Source: Alphaproteobacteria bacterium
Lineage (GTDB): Bacteria; Pseudomonadota; Alphaproteobacteria; Sphingomonadales; Sphingomonadaceae
Assembly: GCA_030424845.1 (NCBI GenBank)
Contig: JAUHWC010000001.1
Location: 434,001-498,000 of the forward strand
Length of the DNA stretch: 64,000 bases
Reading direction: 5' to 3'
Each line of letters begins with the position of its first letter. Position 1 is the first letter of the stretch. Below the pieces are notes generated by a model. It ran no database searches and was not told where the DNA came from. It saw only the letters and a program-made list of their open reading frames with translations. Of the stretch, positions 8,510 to 15,875 are shown one piece after another. Both the position numbers and the translations under genes were made by a program.

Positions 8510-9874
8510 TCAGGCTTCCTCGGCTTGCAATCGCTCGATCTCGCGCCGATAGGGCCGCCAGCCCAACAGAGTGACTGCCAAGGCCGCTGGCAGGAAGATG
8601 ATGTGCAGCAACAGCATCGACCAGCGCAGGTCTTCGGGCGAGGTGAAGAGGTAATCGGTCGTCAGGCCCGTGATCACCGGTCCCAGCCCCTGGCCGACCA
8701 GGGTGTAGATGAACAGGTAGAGCGCCATCACCTGCCCGCGCACCTGGCTGGGCGTGACGATCAGCATCACCGCGTTCAACATCGGCCCGTTCATTCCCAA
8801 CAGCACGAAAGTGACCGCGTAGCAGGCCATCGACAACTCGGGTGTCGGCATGATCGGCATGGCGATGGCAAAGGGGATATTGAGCGCGCGGGAGTAGATT
8901 ACGATGCGGAAGGGAGCATCGTGGTGGCCGCGCGCCTGGAGCCGGTCGATCCAGCGGATCCCGATCCACAGTCCCAGCAGCATGGCCACGATCGACATCG
9001 TTCCGGCGATCATGCCATAGGTGGCCGGCCCCCAACCGTAGGTGCGCTCGAAGAAGGGGGCACCCCAGGCCCTGCCGCCACTGTCCAGTGCACCTAGCGT
9101 CAGCCCCAGGAACAGCGGCCCGAACACCGCGACGTGCAGCCAGATGTATTTGAGCGCGCCGAATACCGGGACACGCGAAACCTCGTGCTCCCGGAATGTC
9201 TGGCGGGGTGGTTCCTTCACCGTGGTCAATAACAGCGCCACCAGCACGCCCGGCAGGCCAACAGCCATGAGCACCACCTGCCAGGGACGCAATTCACCGA
9301 TAACGGGCAGGCTGGGCGTGCCGATGGCAGCGATGATCGTGATCATTGTCGCGCCAAGCAACAGCGACAGGCCGTTACCGGCCACGGCACCGATCTGCAG
9401 CCGATAGATCGCCCGCGGCAGCGTCTTGCGCGGAAAATAATCGGACACGATGGAATAGGAGGTGGCACCGTTCACGGATTCCCCGGCGCCCACCAGCATG
9501 CGCATGGCAAACAGCTGCCAGAAGCTGGAGGCAAGGCCGCAGGCAGCCGTCGCCAGGCTCCACACGGTCACGCCGATGGCGATTATGCGGGTGCGCACCC
9601 AGCGATCGATGAAAGGGGAAAGCGGTATGCCGACCAGCACATAGACAAAGGCAAAGGCGGGGCCCAGCAAGAGGCTGGCCTGGGTATCGGTCAGGCTGAA
9701 ATCCTCGATGATCTGCTGGATCAGCAGGCTGAGGATTCCCTGGTCGAGCTGGGCAAAGGTTGTTGTCAGCGCAAGGATGCCAACCGCGTACCAGCCCTGC
9801 CGCGCGGGCGGAAAGACATGCGGCCGGCGCGCATGGCACTGCTGCGCTTCTGGCTCGCCAGAAACTGTCTGCAT
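8510..9874 (-). CDS. MFS transporter, spinster-like group
   Basis: I use the ATG at 9874 (MQTVSGEPEAQQ), preceded by GGGGGA; the longer start at 9916 has no such site. The 454-residue protein shows twelve likely transmembrane segments. The inter-helix loop after TM2 matches MFS motif A loosely (GIPLSPFIDRWVRTR). The region MRMLVGAGESVNGATSYSIVSDYFP is typical of sphingomonad spinster-like carriers. It is probably a proton-coupled inner-membrane carrier. The gene lies between marR and the DUF6152/GHWEG block, so it may carry that locus's substrate or product. A hairpin terminator candidate separates it from the upstream block. The substrate is unknown. Confidence 0.92.
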   Translation of the reverse strand: MQTVSGEPEAQQCHARRPHVFPPARQGWYAVGILALTTTFAQLDQGILSLLIQQIIEDFSLTDTQASLLLGPAFAFVYVLVGIPLSPFIDRWVRTRIIAIGVTVWSLATAACGLASSFWQLFAMRMLVGAGESVNGATSYSIVSDYFPRKTLPRAIYRLQIGAVAGNGLSLLLGATMITIIAAIGTPSLPVIGELRPWQVVLMAVGLPGVLVALLLTTVKEPPRQTFREHEVSRVPVFGALKYIWLHVAVFGPLFLGLTLGALDSGGRAWGAPFFERTYGWGPATYGMIAGTMSIVAMLLGLWIGIRWIDRLQARGHHDAPFRIVIYSRALNIPFAIAMPIMPTPELSMACYAVTFVLLGMNGPMLNAVMLIVTPSQVRGQVMALYLFIYTLVGQGLGPVITGLTTDYLFTSPEDLRWSMLLLHIIFLPAALAVTLLGWRPYRREIERLQAEEA

Positions 9875-9961
9875 CGATCCCCCGCTCTCGCCCCTCGCAA
9901 AGGGGCTTGGCGGCACCCTAGGCGGCTTGCGTGCGGACTACAACATCGCACTTTGCACAAG

Positions 9962-9997
9962 CAAAATGGTGCGCCGGACAAATGATCCGACGCACCA
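9962..9997 (-). terminator. Hairpin terminator after the DUF6152/GHWEG block
   Basis: TGGTGCGCCGGA and TCCGACGCACCA pair over 12 positions with one mismatch and a 7-base loop. On the minus strand the stem is followed by TTTT. It lies about 45 bp past the stop of the last gene of the block. Confidence 0.55.
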
Positions 9998-10040
9998 GGA
10001 TCGGGCAGATTCCATTGGGGAGGAATTGCCGCTTGATTGC

Positions 10041-10835
10041 TCAGAGATAGAGGGTTTCGCAGTTCTCGTTTACCGGGTTGCGGTCATTCTCGGCACACTG
10101 GAACTCGATCAGCGCGCCATGCCGGTCCCGGCGATAGCTCACTGTCACCTCATAGGGTCCTGAAAATGCCAGCGGATCGGTCATCACCATGTCGTTGACG
10201 AGGACATCGGGATCGTCGGGGGAGATGTAGATCCTCTCCACCAGCCGGAACTGGTCGGAGTGCTTGCCGCCCTCGCCCACCTCCATCCGGTCGGAAATGC
10301 CGATGGTATCCACCACCAGCGTTTCACCCTCCCAGTGGCCGATCGAATGGCCGTGATAGGAGGGATCGGGATCCTCGGGATGCTCGCGCCCGTCAGTCCA
10401 GATCGTGCGCGTCTGCATCCATGCTTCCTGGTTGATGGTGACCCGGCCCGGCGTGAACAGGAATTCGTAAGGGTACTGCGCCAGCTGCATGATGCGCGGC
10501 AGGCCCGGCGGGCTGCAATTGGATCGGCTGCGCAATTCCACGCCGTCATTCGCCTGCACCTGGTCGCGCCAGCGTTCCCATTGCTCAAGGTATTCGCCCT
10601 TGAGCGGCGGCTGCGGCAAGCGTCCACCGCGTTGCAGGAACCAGATGCCGCCCCAGTCGGGCAGCTGGTCGAGCTCGGCATATTTGCCCTTGGCAAAGCC
10701 GGCGCTGTCCTCGGCCTCGATGCCCGGAGGAACCGGCGAAGTGAACGCAGCCCCCAGTTCGGTCTGTGCCGCAGCGCCGAAACCGAACAGGCTGGCCCCG
10801 GCAAGACCCGCCATCATCACACGCTTCATGCTCAT
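10041..10835 (-). CDS. Exported GHWEG-motif protein, copy 1 (function unknown)
   Basis: A 264-residue protein with a Sec signal peptide (KRVMMAGLAGASLFGFGAAAQ). Downstream come WGGIWFLQRGG, then CSPPGLPRIM, DGREHPEDPDPSYHG, SIGHWEGETLVVDTIG, and a C-terminal cysteine (NENCETLYL). The same ordered motifs occur in the proteins at 11675 and 20552, so the three are paralogues. Each sits next to a DUF6152 gene. I know no assigned reaction for this group. The conserved His in REH and GHWEG and the two outer cysteines (a possible disulfide) suggest a periplasmic binding or enzymatic role. GAGAGG lies 8 bases before the ATG at 10835. It is the last gene of a four-gene block. Confidence 0.85.
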   Translation of the reverse strand: MSMKRVMMAGLAGASLFGFGAAAQTELGAAFTSPVPPGIEAEDSAGFAKGKYAELDQLPDWGGIWFLQRGGRLPQPPLKGEYLEQWERWRDQVQANDGVELRSRSNCSPPGLPRIMQLAQYPYEFLFTPGRVTINQEAWMQTRTIWTDGREHPEDPDPSYHGHSIGHWEGETLVVDTIGISDRMEVGEGGKHSDQFRLVERIYISPDDPDVLVNDMVMTDPLAFSGPYEVTVSYRRDRHGALIEFQCAENDRNPVNENCETLYL

Positions 10836-10865
10836 CTCGTGATCCTCTCCCCCTGCAACGCCGTG

Positions 10866-11246
10866 TCAGTCCGTGCTGACGTCGCCAAGCGTGGAGCCGT
10901 CAGCCTTGCGCACGCCGACATAGCTGCCGCCACGTGCACCGCTGCGCAAGGGGTGGACATAGAGCTGCACGCGATCGCCCTGGCGCAAAGTGGTGCGGGT
11001 CCAGCCTTCCTGGACGAGGTTGTTCGGGCTGGTCATTTCGATCGACCACTCCTCGCGCTCCCCGCCAGCCGCCACCTGCACGCGAATGAAGGCATGCGGG
11101 TTCTGCCACTTGAACTGCATCACGGTGGCATCGAGCACGACCGTGCGCTGCATGTCGAACATGGAATAGCTGTGATGGGCTGCGGCAGGGACTGCCAGCG
11201 GAGCCATGATTGCGGCGCCGAGCGCCAGCTTGTGTGCCAGTTTCAT
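10866..11246 (-). CDS. DUF6152 family exported protein, copy 1
   Basis: The ATG at 11246 follows AAGGAG at 8 bases; the ORF-track start at 11375 lacks support. The 126-residue precursor has a signal peptide ending PAAA, directly followed by HHSYSMFD. Mature protein cut there would start with two histidines. The rest is a small, probably beta-rich domain with FKWQNPHAFIRVQV, SPNNLVQEGWTR, a GDRVQLYVHPLRSG strand and RKADG. These features match DUF6152. A role in metal or ligand binding in the periplasm is inferred. It is flanked by the second DUF6152 gene (22 bp) and GHWEG copy 1 (30 bp). Confidence 0.9.
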   Translation of the reverse strand: MKLAHKLALGAAIMAPLAVPAAAHHSYSMFDMQRTVVLDATVMQFKWQNPHAFIRVQVAAGGEREEWSIEMTSPNNLVQEGWTRTTLRQGDRVQLYVHPLRSGARGGSYVGVRKADGSTLGDVSTD

Positions 11247-11268
11247 TGCATGATCTCCTTCGATCACT

Positions 11269-11682
11269 TCAGAATTGCGGCACGTTGACCGGTTCCCCGT
11301 TCTTGGGGAGGCCGGAATCGAGCAAGGTGCCGTCCGCCTTGCGCAGGTCAAGGAACAGTCCGCCCGGCTCGCCATTGCGCAGCGGCGCCATCCGCAAGGT
11401 CACCTGGTCACCCGGATGCAGCGAATTGCGGTTCCATCCCTGGCGGCTCAGGTTGTTCGGGCTGTTCAGCTCGATGCTGTAATGGCGCGTCGCACGGCCC
11501 TGGCGAACCTCCAGTTCGATGAAGGCATGCGGGTTGGTCCACTGGAATTCCACCACCCGTCCTTCCAGCGTCATGATCTGGCGCTGGTCGAACATGGCGA
11601 AACTGTGATGGGACTGTGCCGGCCCCGCCATCGCCAGCACGGCGCCTGCGGCGGCCAGCGCAAGGGCGGTCATCCTAATCAT
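11269..11682 (-). CDS. DUF6152 family exported protein, copy 2
   Basis: A 137-residue precursor. The signal peptide ends AGPAQS and is followed by HHSFAMFD, the same His-His-Ser start as copies 1 and 3. It keeps FQWTNPHAFIELEV, NSPNNLSRQGWNR, GDQVTLRMAPLRNG and LRKADGTLL. Compared with copy 1 it has a longer C-terminus (LPKNGEPVNVPQF). Its start overlaps the stop of the upstream GHWEG gene by 8 bases (ATGATTAG), which suggests translational coupling. The function is unknown. Placement in one operon with copy 1 and two GHWEG proteins argues for a shared extracytoplasmic task. Confidence 0.9.
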   Translation of the reverse strand: MIRMTALALAAAGAVLAMAGPAQSHHSFAMFDQRQIMTLEGRVVEFQWTNPHAFIELEVRQGRATRHYSIELNSPNNLSRQGWNRNSLHPGDQVTLRMAPLRNGEPGGLFLDLRKADGTLLDSGLPKNGEPVNVPQF

Positions 11683-12619
11683 CGTCTCTTACTCCTTCCA
11701 CATTGCTCAACCCGCGCTCCTCCGCCTCTGCCCGGCCAAGGTTCGTGCCCGGCAGGTTGGCGTTGTAGGCCAGGATGCAGTTGCTTTCGTTGACGTCGGT
11801 ATAATCCTGCCGGTTGAAGCGCTTGGTAGAACGCCACTCGCCTTCCCAAAGCTCCGGATCGGTCATGATGTATTCGACTTCCATCACCGTGCCGTCCTCC
11901 AGCAGGCGGATACGCTCCACGATCTCGGTGTCGAAGGACATGGGGATGCCGTAATCGATGTAATGGTTGTCAGCCTCGAAATACTTGGTCGTCACGACCA
12001 GCGTATCGCCTTCCCAATGGCCGATACTCTCGCCGTTGTAGCTGGGTACGACGAGGTTGGAATCCGAATGCTCGCGCCCGTCGAGATAGATGATCCGCAC
12101 GGAATTGTTGAAACCCGAGATCATGTAGATCGCCGTAGGCAGCTGGATGAAGGCGTGCGGCCAGACGCGCGTCATGATCATCGGCATGCCCGGCGGGTAG
12201 CACTGCCCGATCGCATCGCGATAGGTCTCGCCGCGCTGCTGCGCTGCGGCGGAATCGATCAGCGCCTCGATCCCTTCGGGTCCGAACTTGGGATAGGGCG
12301 GGCCGAACAGGAAATGCAGGAAACCATCGGACAGGTCGATGAACCACGTGCCGGTGAGGTTGATCGGTGCCGGCGGGCGCTCGGCATTGAGGTTGGCCGG
12401 TGCCAGCGCACCAAGGTATCCCGGATGCTTGGGCACCATGTTGTAGAGGCGTTCCTCGCTCAGCGGCACATATTCGCGCACCACTTCGGGCTGGACCAGC
12501 TCTTCGCCTTCAGCTTCCTGCGCGAAGGCCGAACCCTGGCCCAGCGCCAGACCGGCGGCCAAGGCCACCGCCAGCGCCTTGCGCCTGTTTGCCTTCAAGA
12601 TCCTCTTGCTCTGCATCAT
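11675..12619 (-). CDS. Exported GHWEG-motif protein, copy 2 (function unknown)
   Basis: A 314-residue precursor with a signal peptide (ALAVALAAGLALGQGSAFAQ). Motifs in order are INLTGTWFIDLSDG, CYPPGMPMIM, LDGREHSDSN, GESIGHWEGDTLVVTT and a C-terminal NESNC. It is longer than copy 1 by about 50 residues, mainly in the N-terminal half. The first gene of the four-gene block, it starts about 20 bp downstream of the inverted repeat TTTGAC-TAT-GTCAAA. The upstream neighbour, on the same strand, is the TonB receptor. MMQS offers two adjacent ATGs and either could be used. No reaction is known to me. Confidence 0.85.
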   Translation of the reverse strand: MMQSKRILKANRRKALAVALAAGLALGQGSAFAQEAEGEELVQPEVVREYVPLSEERLYNMVPKHPGYLGALAPANLNAERPPAPINLTGTWFIDLSDGFLHFLFGPPYPKFGPEGIEALIDSAAAQQRGETYRDAIGQCYPPGMPMIMTRVWPHAFIQLPTAIYMISGFNNSVRIIYLDGREHSDSNLVVPSYNGESIGHWEGDTLVVTTKYFEADNHYIDYGIPMSFDTEIVERIRLLEDGTVMEVEYIMTDPELWEGEWRSTKRFNRQDYTDVNESNCILAYNANLPGTNLGRAEAEERGLSNVEGVRDDD

Positions 12620-12636
12620 CTTCCCATACCCCAGGC

Positions 12637-12655
12637 TTTTTGACTATGTCAAATT
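12637..12655. promoter_or_regulatory. Putative MarR operator upstream of the GHWEG/DUF6152 block
   Basis: TTTGAC-TAT-GTCAAA has perfect 6-bp arms and a 3-base spacer. It is the most symmetric of the motif family in this window. It sits about 20 bp before the start codon at 12619, where a bound dimer would block transcription or its start. Confidence 0.55.
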
Positions 12656-12716
12656 GGATTACGCCAGCATGAACGGAAGGACGCAACGCCAAGCGCGCCC
12701 TTCCGGCAATTGTTCT

Positions 12717-12747
12717 CCCCGCCCGCAAGGCATGCTTGCAGGCGGGG
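12717..12747 (-). terminator. Hairpin after the TonB receptor gene
   Basis: CCCCGCCCGCAAG and CTTGCAGGCGGGG pair with one mismatch around a 5-base loop, 10 bp past the receptor stop. No T-run follows on the minus strand. It may therefore protect the 3' end or cause only partial termination into the next block. Confidence 0.45.
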
Positions 12748-12756
12748 ATCAGGCTA

Positions 12757-15216
12757 TCAGAAGTCGTACTGGAGCGTCAGCCCCACTTCACGCGGCTTTC
12801 CACGCACCACGAACAAGGCGGAGCGTTCCGGTGCCGAGAGCGGGATCTGGATTCGGGTCGGCCCGCCACGGTCCCAGTAGCCGCCACCGAAGCGCGTGGC
12901 ATAGCTGGCATAGGTGTTGTCCAGCAGGTTGTTGGCAAACAGGCTGACCGTGACCGGCGCGTTGTCCGGCTGGAAGCGGATGCGTGCATTGACCAGGTCG
13001 ATCGCCGGCAGCTGGTAGGCGGAATCCCCTTCATCCGTGGGATGGGTGGCCTGGCTGCTGGTATGGGCAAAGTTGACGTTGAAGGTCAGTTCACCCGGCC
13101 CGACATCGGCCATGTAGGTTGCGCCGATGTTGAAGCTGAACTTGGGCGGCCCCGGGAACAGGTTGGGACCGCTGTTGGCGACTTCGTCCTTGACGTCGTA
13201 GCCGGTGTAGCCAGCACTACCGTCAAGCCAGAAATCATCGGTCAGGTAGACCTGCGCATCCAGTTCGACACCATAGATGTCGACATCCCCGGTATTGATC
13301 AGCGCGATGCGGAAGCCGGGCGGTTCGGGGCAGCCCACCTCGCCGGAACACTGCACCTGGCGAGCCGCCTGGCGGTTGGTCCACTGCATGTAGAACGCCG
13401 TCGGGTTGAACCGCAGGCGTCCGTCGAGAGCCTCGATGCGCATACCGGTTTCGTAGTTGCGCACCTTTTCCGGGTCGATCGGCCGCAGCACTGCACTCTG
13501 CGCTTCGCCGGTTGCGTTGTCGGCGATTTCCACCCCGCCATAGGAGCCTGCCTTGTAGGCCTTGGACACGGTTGCGTACCACATCCAGTCGGGGGTCAGC
13601 TCATAGTCGATGGTGGCGCGCCAATCGAGCTGGTCCCAGCTTGCATCACTCGTCACCGTCGTGCGGTCGGTACCCGGTGCCGGCGTGAAGGTCTCGTGAG
13701 CATACTCGGTTGACGTGTAGTCCTTGCGGTCATGCGCATAACGAAGGCCGCCCGTGAAGTTCAGGCCATCGGTGATGTGCCAGGTGCCGCTGGCGAAGAT
13801 GCCGAAGGAATCGGACTTCTGGACCGTGTCGGTATCCGTGCGGGTGAACAGGCCCAGGTCGGCATTGCCATTGGGCCGCAGCGTGTTCGCGAAGGGCCCG
13901 CCGCGCGGCACGTCGCTGGTACCGCGACGGTTGACCACATATTCGTCATTCGACGACTTTTCGTGGAAATAGCTGCCACCCAGGATGAAATCGACTGCCC
14001 CTTCGAACAGTTCGGCGTTGAGCTGGATTTCCTGGTAGAACACATCGGACTTGATGTTGTTCATGCGGGTTTCGGTGCCGAGATACTGCCAGTCGAGATT
14101 GCTGGCATTATCGAGGTTGGAAAGGCCGCTGATGCTCGAAATGGTCAGGGTGTCCGACAGGTCGTATTCGAGGTTGAGCGATGCCTGCCAGTAATCGGTG
14201 TTGTCATACTGGAGGCAGGAATCGTCGAAATCGGGATCGAAATCGTCGATCAGGCAGAATGCGGGCGCGGTGAAATCATCGATCACGATGCGCGGATCGT
14301 TGTAGGCCGCGATCTGCTCCTGGCCGTCGGCAATGAGCGCATCGCCCAGCCAGTCGCCGTAGTTGCCTTCCCAGAAACCTTCGCCAATGCCCGGGCGCAT
14401 GTCGAATTCCTCGAACACGTGCGGCGTGCCGTTGCTCTTGTTCTTGGAATAGATGAAGCCGAGGTCGACCGTCAGGTCGCTGGAGGGCTCGAAACGCAGG
14501 TCGGCGCGCCCGATGTAATCGGTGGTGCGGCCAAGATCCTGCGGACCGCGCTGCACCCAGCCACCCTGGTTCAGGTAAGCCCCCTGCACGCGCAGTGCCG
14601 CATCGTCACCCAGTGGCAGGTTCAGTGCACCGACAAGGTCATGCCGTTCCATGTTGGCGATGGTCGCGCGGACATAGCCTTCGGTCACACCCACTTCGGG
14701 ACGCTTGGTGAAGTAGCGGATCGCACCACCGGTGGAGTTGCGGCCGAACAGGGTGCCTTGAGGTCCGCGCAGCACTTCGACACGTTCGATATCGAGCACG
14801 CGCAGCACCGAACCGTTGGTACGGGGGATGTAGACCCCGTCAAGATATAGGCCGACACCGCGTTCGCCGGTGGCACCGCCACCGCCAGCGATACCGCGGA
14901 TGGAGAACTGCGGGTTGGAATTGCCGCTGCCGCGGCCGCCGGTGATGTTGAGGTTGGGCGTGAAGGTGGCGAGGTCCTCAAGATCCTCGATACCCTTGGC
15001 ATCGATGGTTTCCGGCGTGACCGCCACGATCGACAGCGGCGTTTCCTGCAGGTTGGTCTCGCGGCGTTCGGCCGTCACGATGATGCTGGTGCCCGGCCGC
15101 GTCGCCCGCTCTCCCTCTGCCTCCTGCGCATGGGAAGGCGCCGCAACAGCCATGGCCATCACTGCGCAAGACGCAGCCAAAGCTGTCCTGCGGCCAAGAA
15201 TCTTGTCCGTTTTCAT
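12757..15216 (-). CDS. TonB-dependent receptor
   Basis: I chose the ATG at 15216 (MKTDKILGRRTALAA), which has GGGAG 8 bases upstream; the ORF-track start at 15291 adds an unlikely leader. The 819-residue precursor has a signal peptide ending in SHAQ. A TonB-box-like TSIIVTAERRE is followed by the plug domain (LQETPLSIVAVTPETID ... GVGLYLDGVYIPRTNGSV ... RVEVLRGPQGTLFGRNSTGGAI). The 22-strand barrel ends in the aromatic QYDF. It imports a ligand across the outer membrane using TonB energy. This subtype is common in sphingomonads for organic substrates rather than siderophores, but the ligand is unknown. Two tandem MarR-like motifs precede it. Confidence 0.95.
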   Translation of the reverse strand: MKTDKILGRRTALAASCAVMAMAVAAPSHAQEAEGERATRPGTSIIVTAERRETNLQETPLSIVAVTPETIDAKGIEDLEDLATFTPNLNITGGRGSGNSNPQFSIRGIAGGGGATGERGVGLYLDGVYIPRTNGSVLRVLDIERVEVLRGPQGTLFGRNSTGGAIRYFTKRPEVGVTEGYVRATIANMERHDLVGALNLPLGDDAALRVQGAYLNQGGWVQRGPQDLGRTTDYIGRADLRFEPSSDLTVDLGFIYSKNKSNGTPHVFEEFDMRPGIGEGFWEGNYGDWLGDALIADGQEQIAAYNDPRIVIDDFTAPAFCLIDDFDPDFDDSCLQYDNTDYWQASLNLEYDLSDTLTISSISGLSNLDNASNLDWQYLGTETRMNNIKSDVFYQEIQLNAELFEGAVDFILGGSYFHEKSSNDEYVVNRRGTSDVPRGGPFANTLRPNGNADLGLFTRTDTDTVQKSDSFGIFASGTWHITDGLNFTGGLRYAHDRKDYTSTEYAHETFTPAPGTDRTTVTSDASWDQLDWRATIDYELTPDWMWYATVSKAYKAGSYGGVEIADNATGEAQSAVLRPIDPEKVRNYETGMRIEALDGRLRFNPTAFYMQWTNRQAARQVQCSGEVGCPEPPGFRIALINTGDVDIYGVELDAQVYLTDDFWLDGSAGYTGYDVKDEVANSGPNLFPGPPKFSFNIGATYMADVGPGELTFNVNFAHTSSQATHPTDEGDSAYQLPAIDLVNARIRFQPDNAPVTVSLFANNLLDNTYASYATRFGGGYWDRGGPTRIQIPLSAPERSALFVVRGKPREVGLTLQYDF

Positions 15217-15297
15217 CCAGATATCTCCCTCACCCCTACCGCCGGTATCTTTTTTCCAGTGGCCCGGCAGGCGGTATGCCGAAGTCACCAATCAATG

Positions 15298-15337
15298 TTT
15301 TTGACTTCCGCAAATGTATATTTTTGACATCCGCAAA
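15298..15337. promoter_or_regulatory. Tandem TTTTTGACnTCCGCAAA motifs upstream of the TonB receptor
   Basis: Two near-identical 17-base copies (TTTTTGACTTCCGCAAA and TTTTTGACATCCGCAAA) start at 15298 and 15321, 23 bp apart. The left half TTTGAC and the 3-base spacing match the operators at 8398 and 12637. The right half CGCAAA deviates from GTCAAA at two positions. They lie about 85-120 bp upstream of the receptor start. Confidence 0.45.
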
Positions 15338-15458
15338 CGCAAGCCATTATTCCAAGCTTGTTGATATCTCCACACTTTGACGAGGCAAATCCGCGCTTTC
15401 CTACAACCGTGCCGCTCAGCCAATGCCGCCGCGACTCGAACACGCACGGAGTTTGCCA

Positions 15459-15872
15459 ATGGCCCTGCTCGAAACCCTTATCGGCCCCCTCACCTCGATC
15501 ATCGACAAGGTGATCCCGGACAAGGCCGCGCGAGACAGGGCCAAGCTGGAGCTTCTCAAGCTGGAAGGCACGCAGGAACTGGCGCTTATCGAGACGCAGA
15601 TCTCGGCCATCATCGCTGAAGCGAATTCGCGCGATCCGTGGACCAGCCGCGCCCGGCCCAGCTTCCTCTATGTGATGTATGTCCTGCTGTTGTTCGCCCT
15701 GCCGATGGGCGTGCTGGCAGCCTTTCGCCCCGATACCGCGCATGACATCGCCAAGGGCATGAACGATTACCTGGGCGGCCTGCCTGAACCGCTCTACGCC
15801 CTCTTCGGCACCGGCTATCTGGGCTACACGGCTGCGCGCCAGTGGGGGAAGATCAAGGGTGTCGAGAAATAG
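15459..15872 (+). CDS. GTA-type 3TM holin
   Basis: The ATG at 15459 (MALLETLIGPLTSIIDKVIPDK) is preceded by CGGAG at 7 bases; the ORF-track start at 15423 has none. The 137-residue protein has an amphipathic N-terminus, then SRDPWTSRARPSFLYVMYVLLLFALPMGVLAAF and a second hydrophobic stretch near the C-terminus. The W-x2-RARP-x3-Y signature is that of the holin family described for gene transfer agent release in alphaproteobacteria. Holins permeabilise the inner membrane so that an endolysin can act. No endolysin or GTA structural gene is nearby. It is convergent with the next gene, with only 3 bp between them. Confidence 0.85.
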   Translation: MALLETLIGPLTSIIDKVIPDKAARDRAKLELLKLEGTQELALIETQISAIIAEANSRDPWTSRARPSFLYVMYVLLLFALPMGVLAAFRPDTAHDIAKGMNDYLGGLPEPLYALFGTGYLGYTAARQWGKIKGVEK

Positions 15873-15875
15873 GCA

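Noticed and set aside
9952-9965. TTTGC-ACAA-GCAAA near the MFS gene as a further MarR site
   Set aside because: Arm length and spacing differ from the other sites, and it sits inside a likely terminator tail.
11675-11682. Possible frameshift joining GHWEG copy 2 and DUF6152 copy 2
   Set aside because: The DUF6152 gene has its own signal peptide and a normal overlapping start.
12736-14850. Long plus-strand ORFs opposite the TonB receptor
   Set aside because: They are reverse-frame shadows of a well-supported receptor gene in GC-rich DNA and have no recognisable domains.
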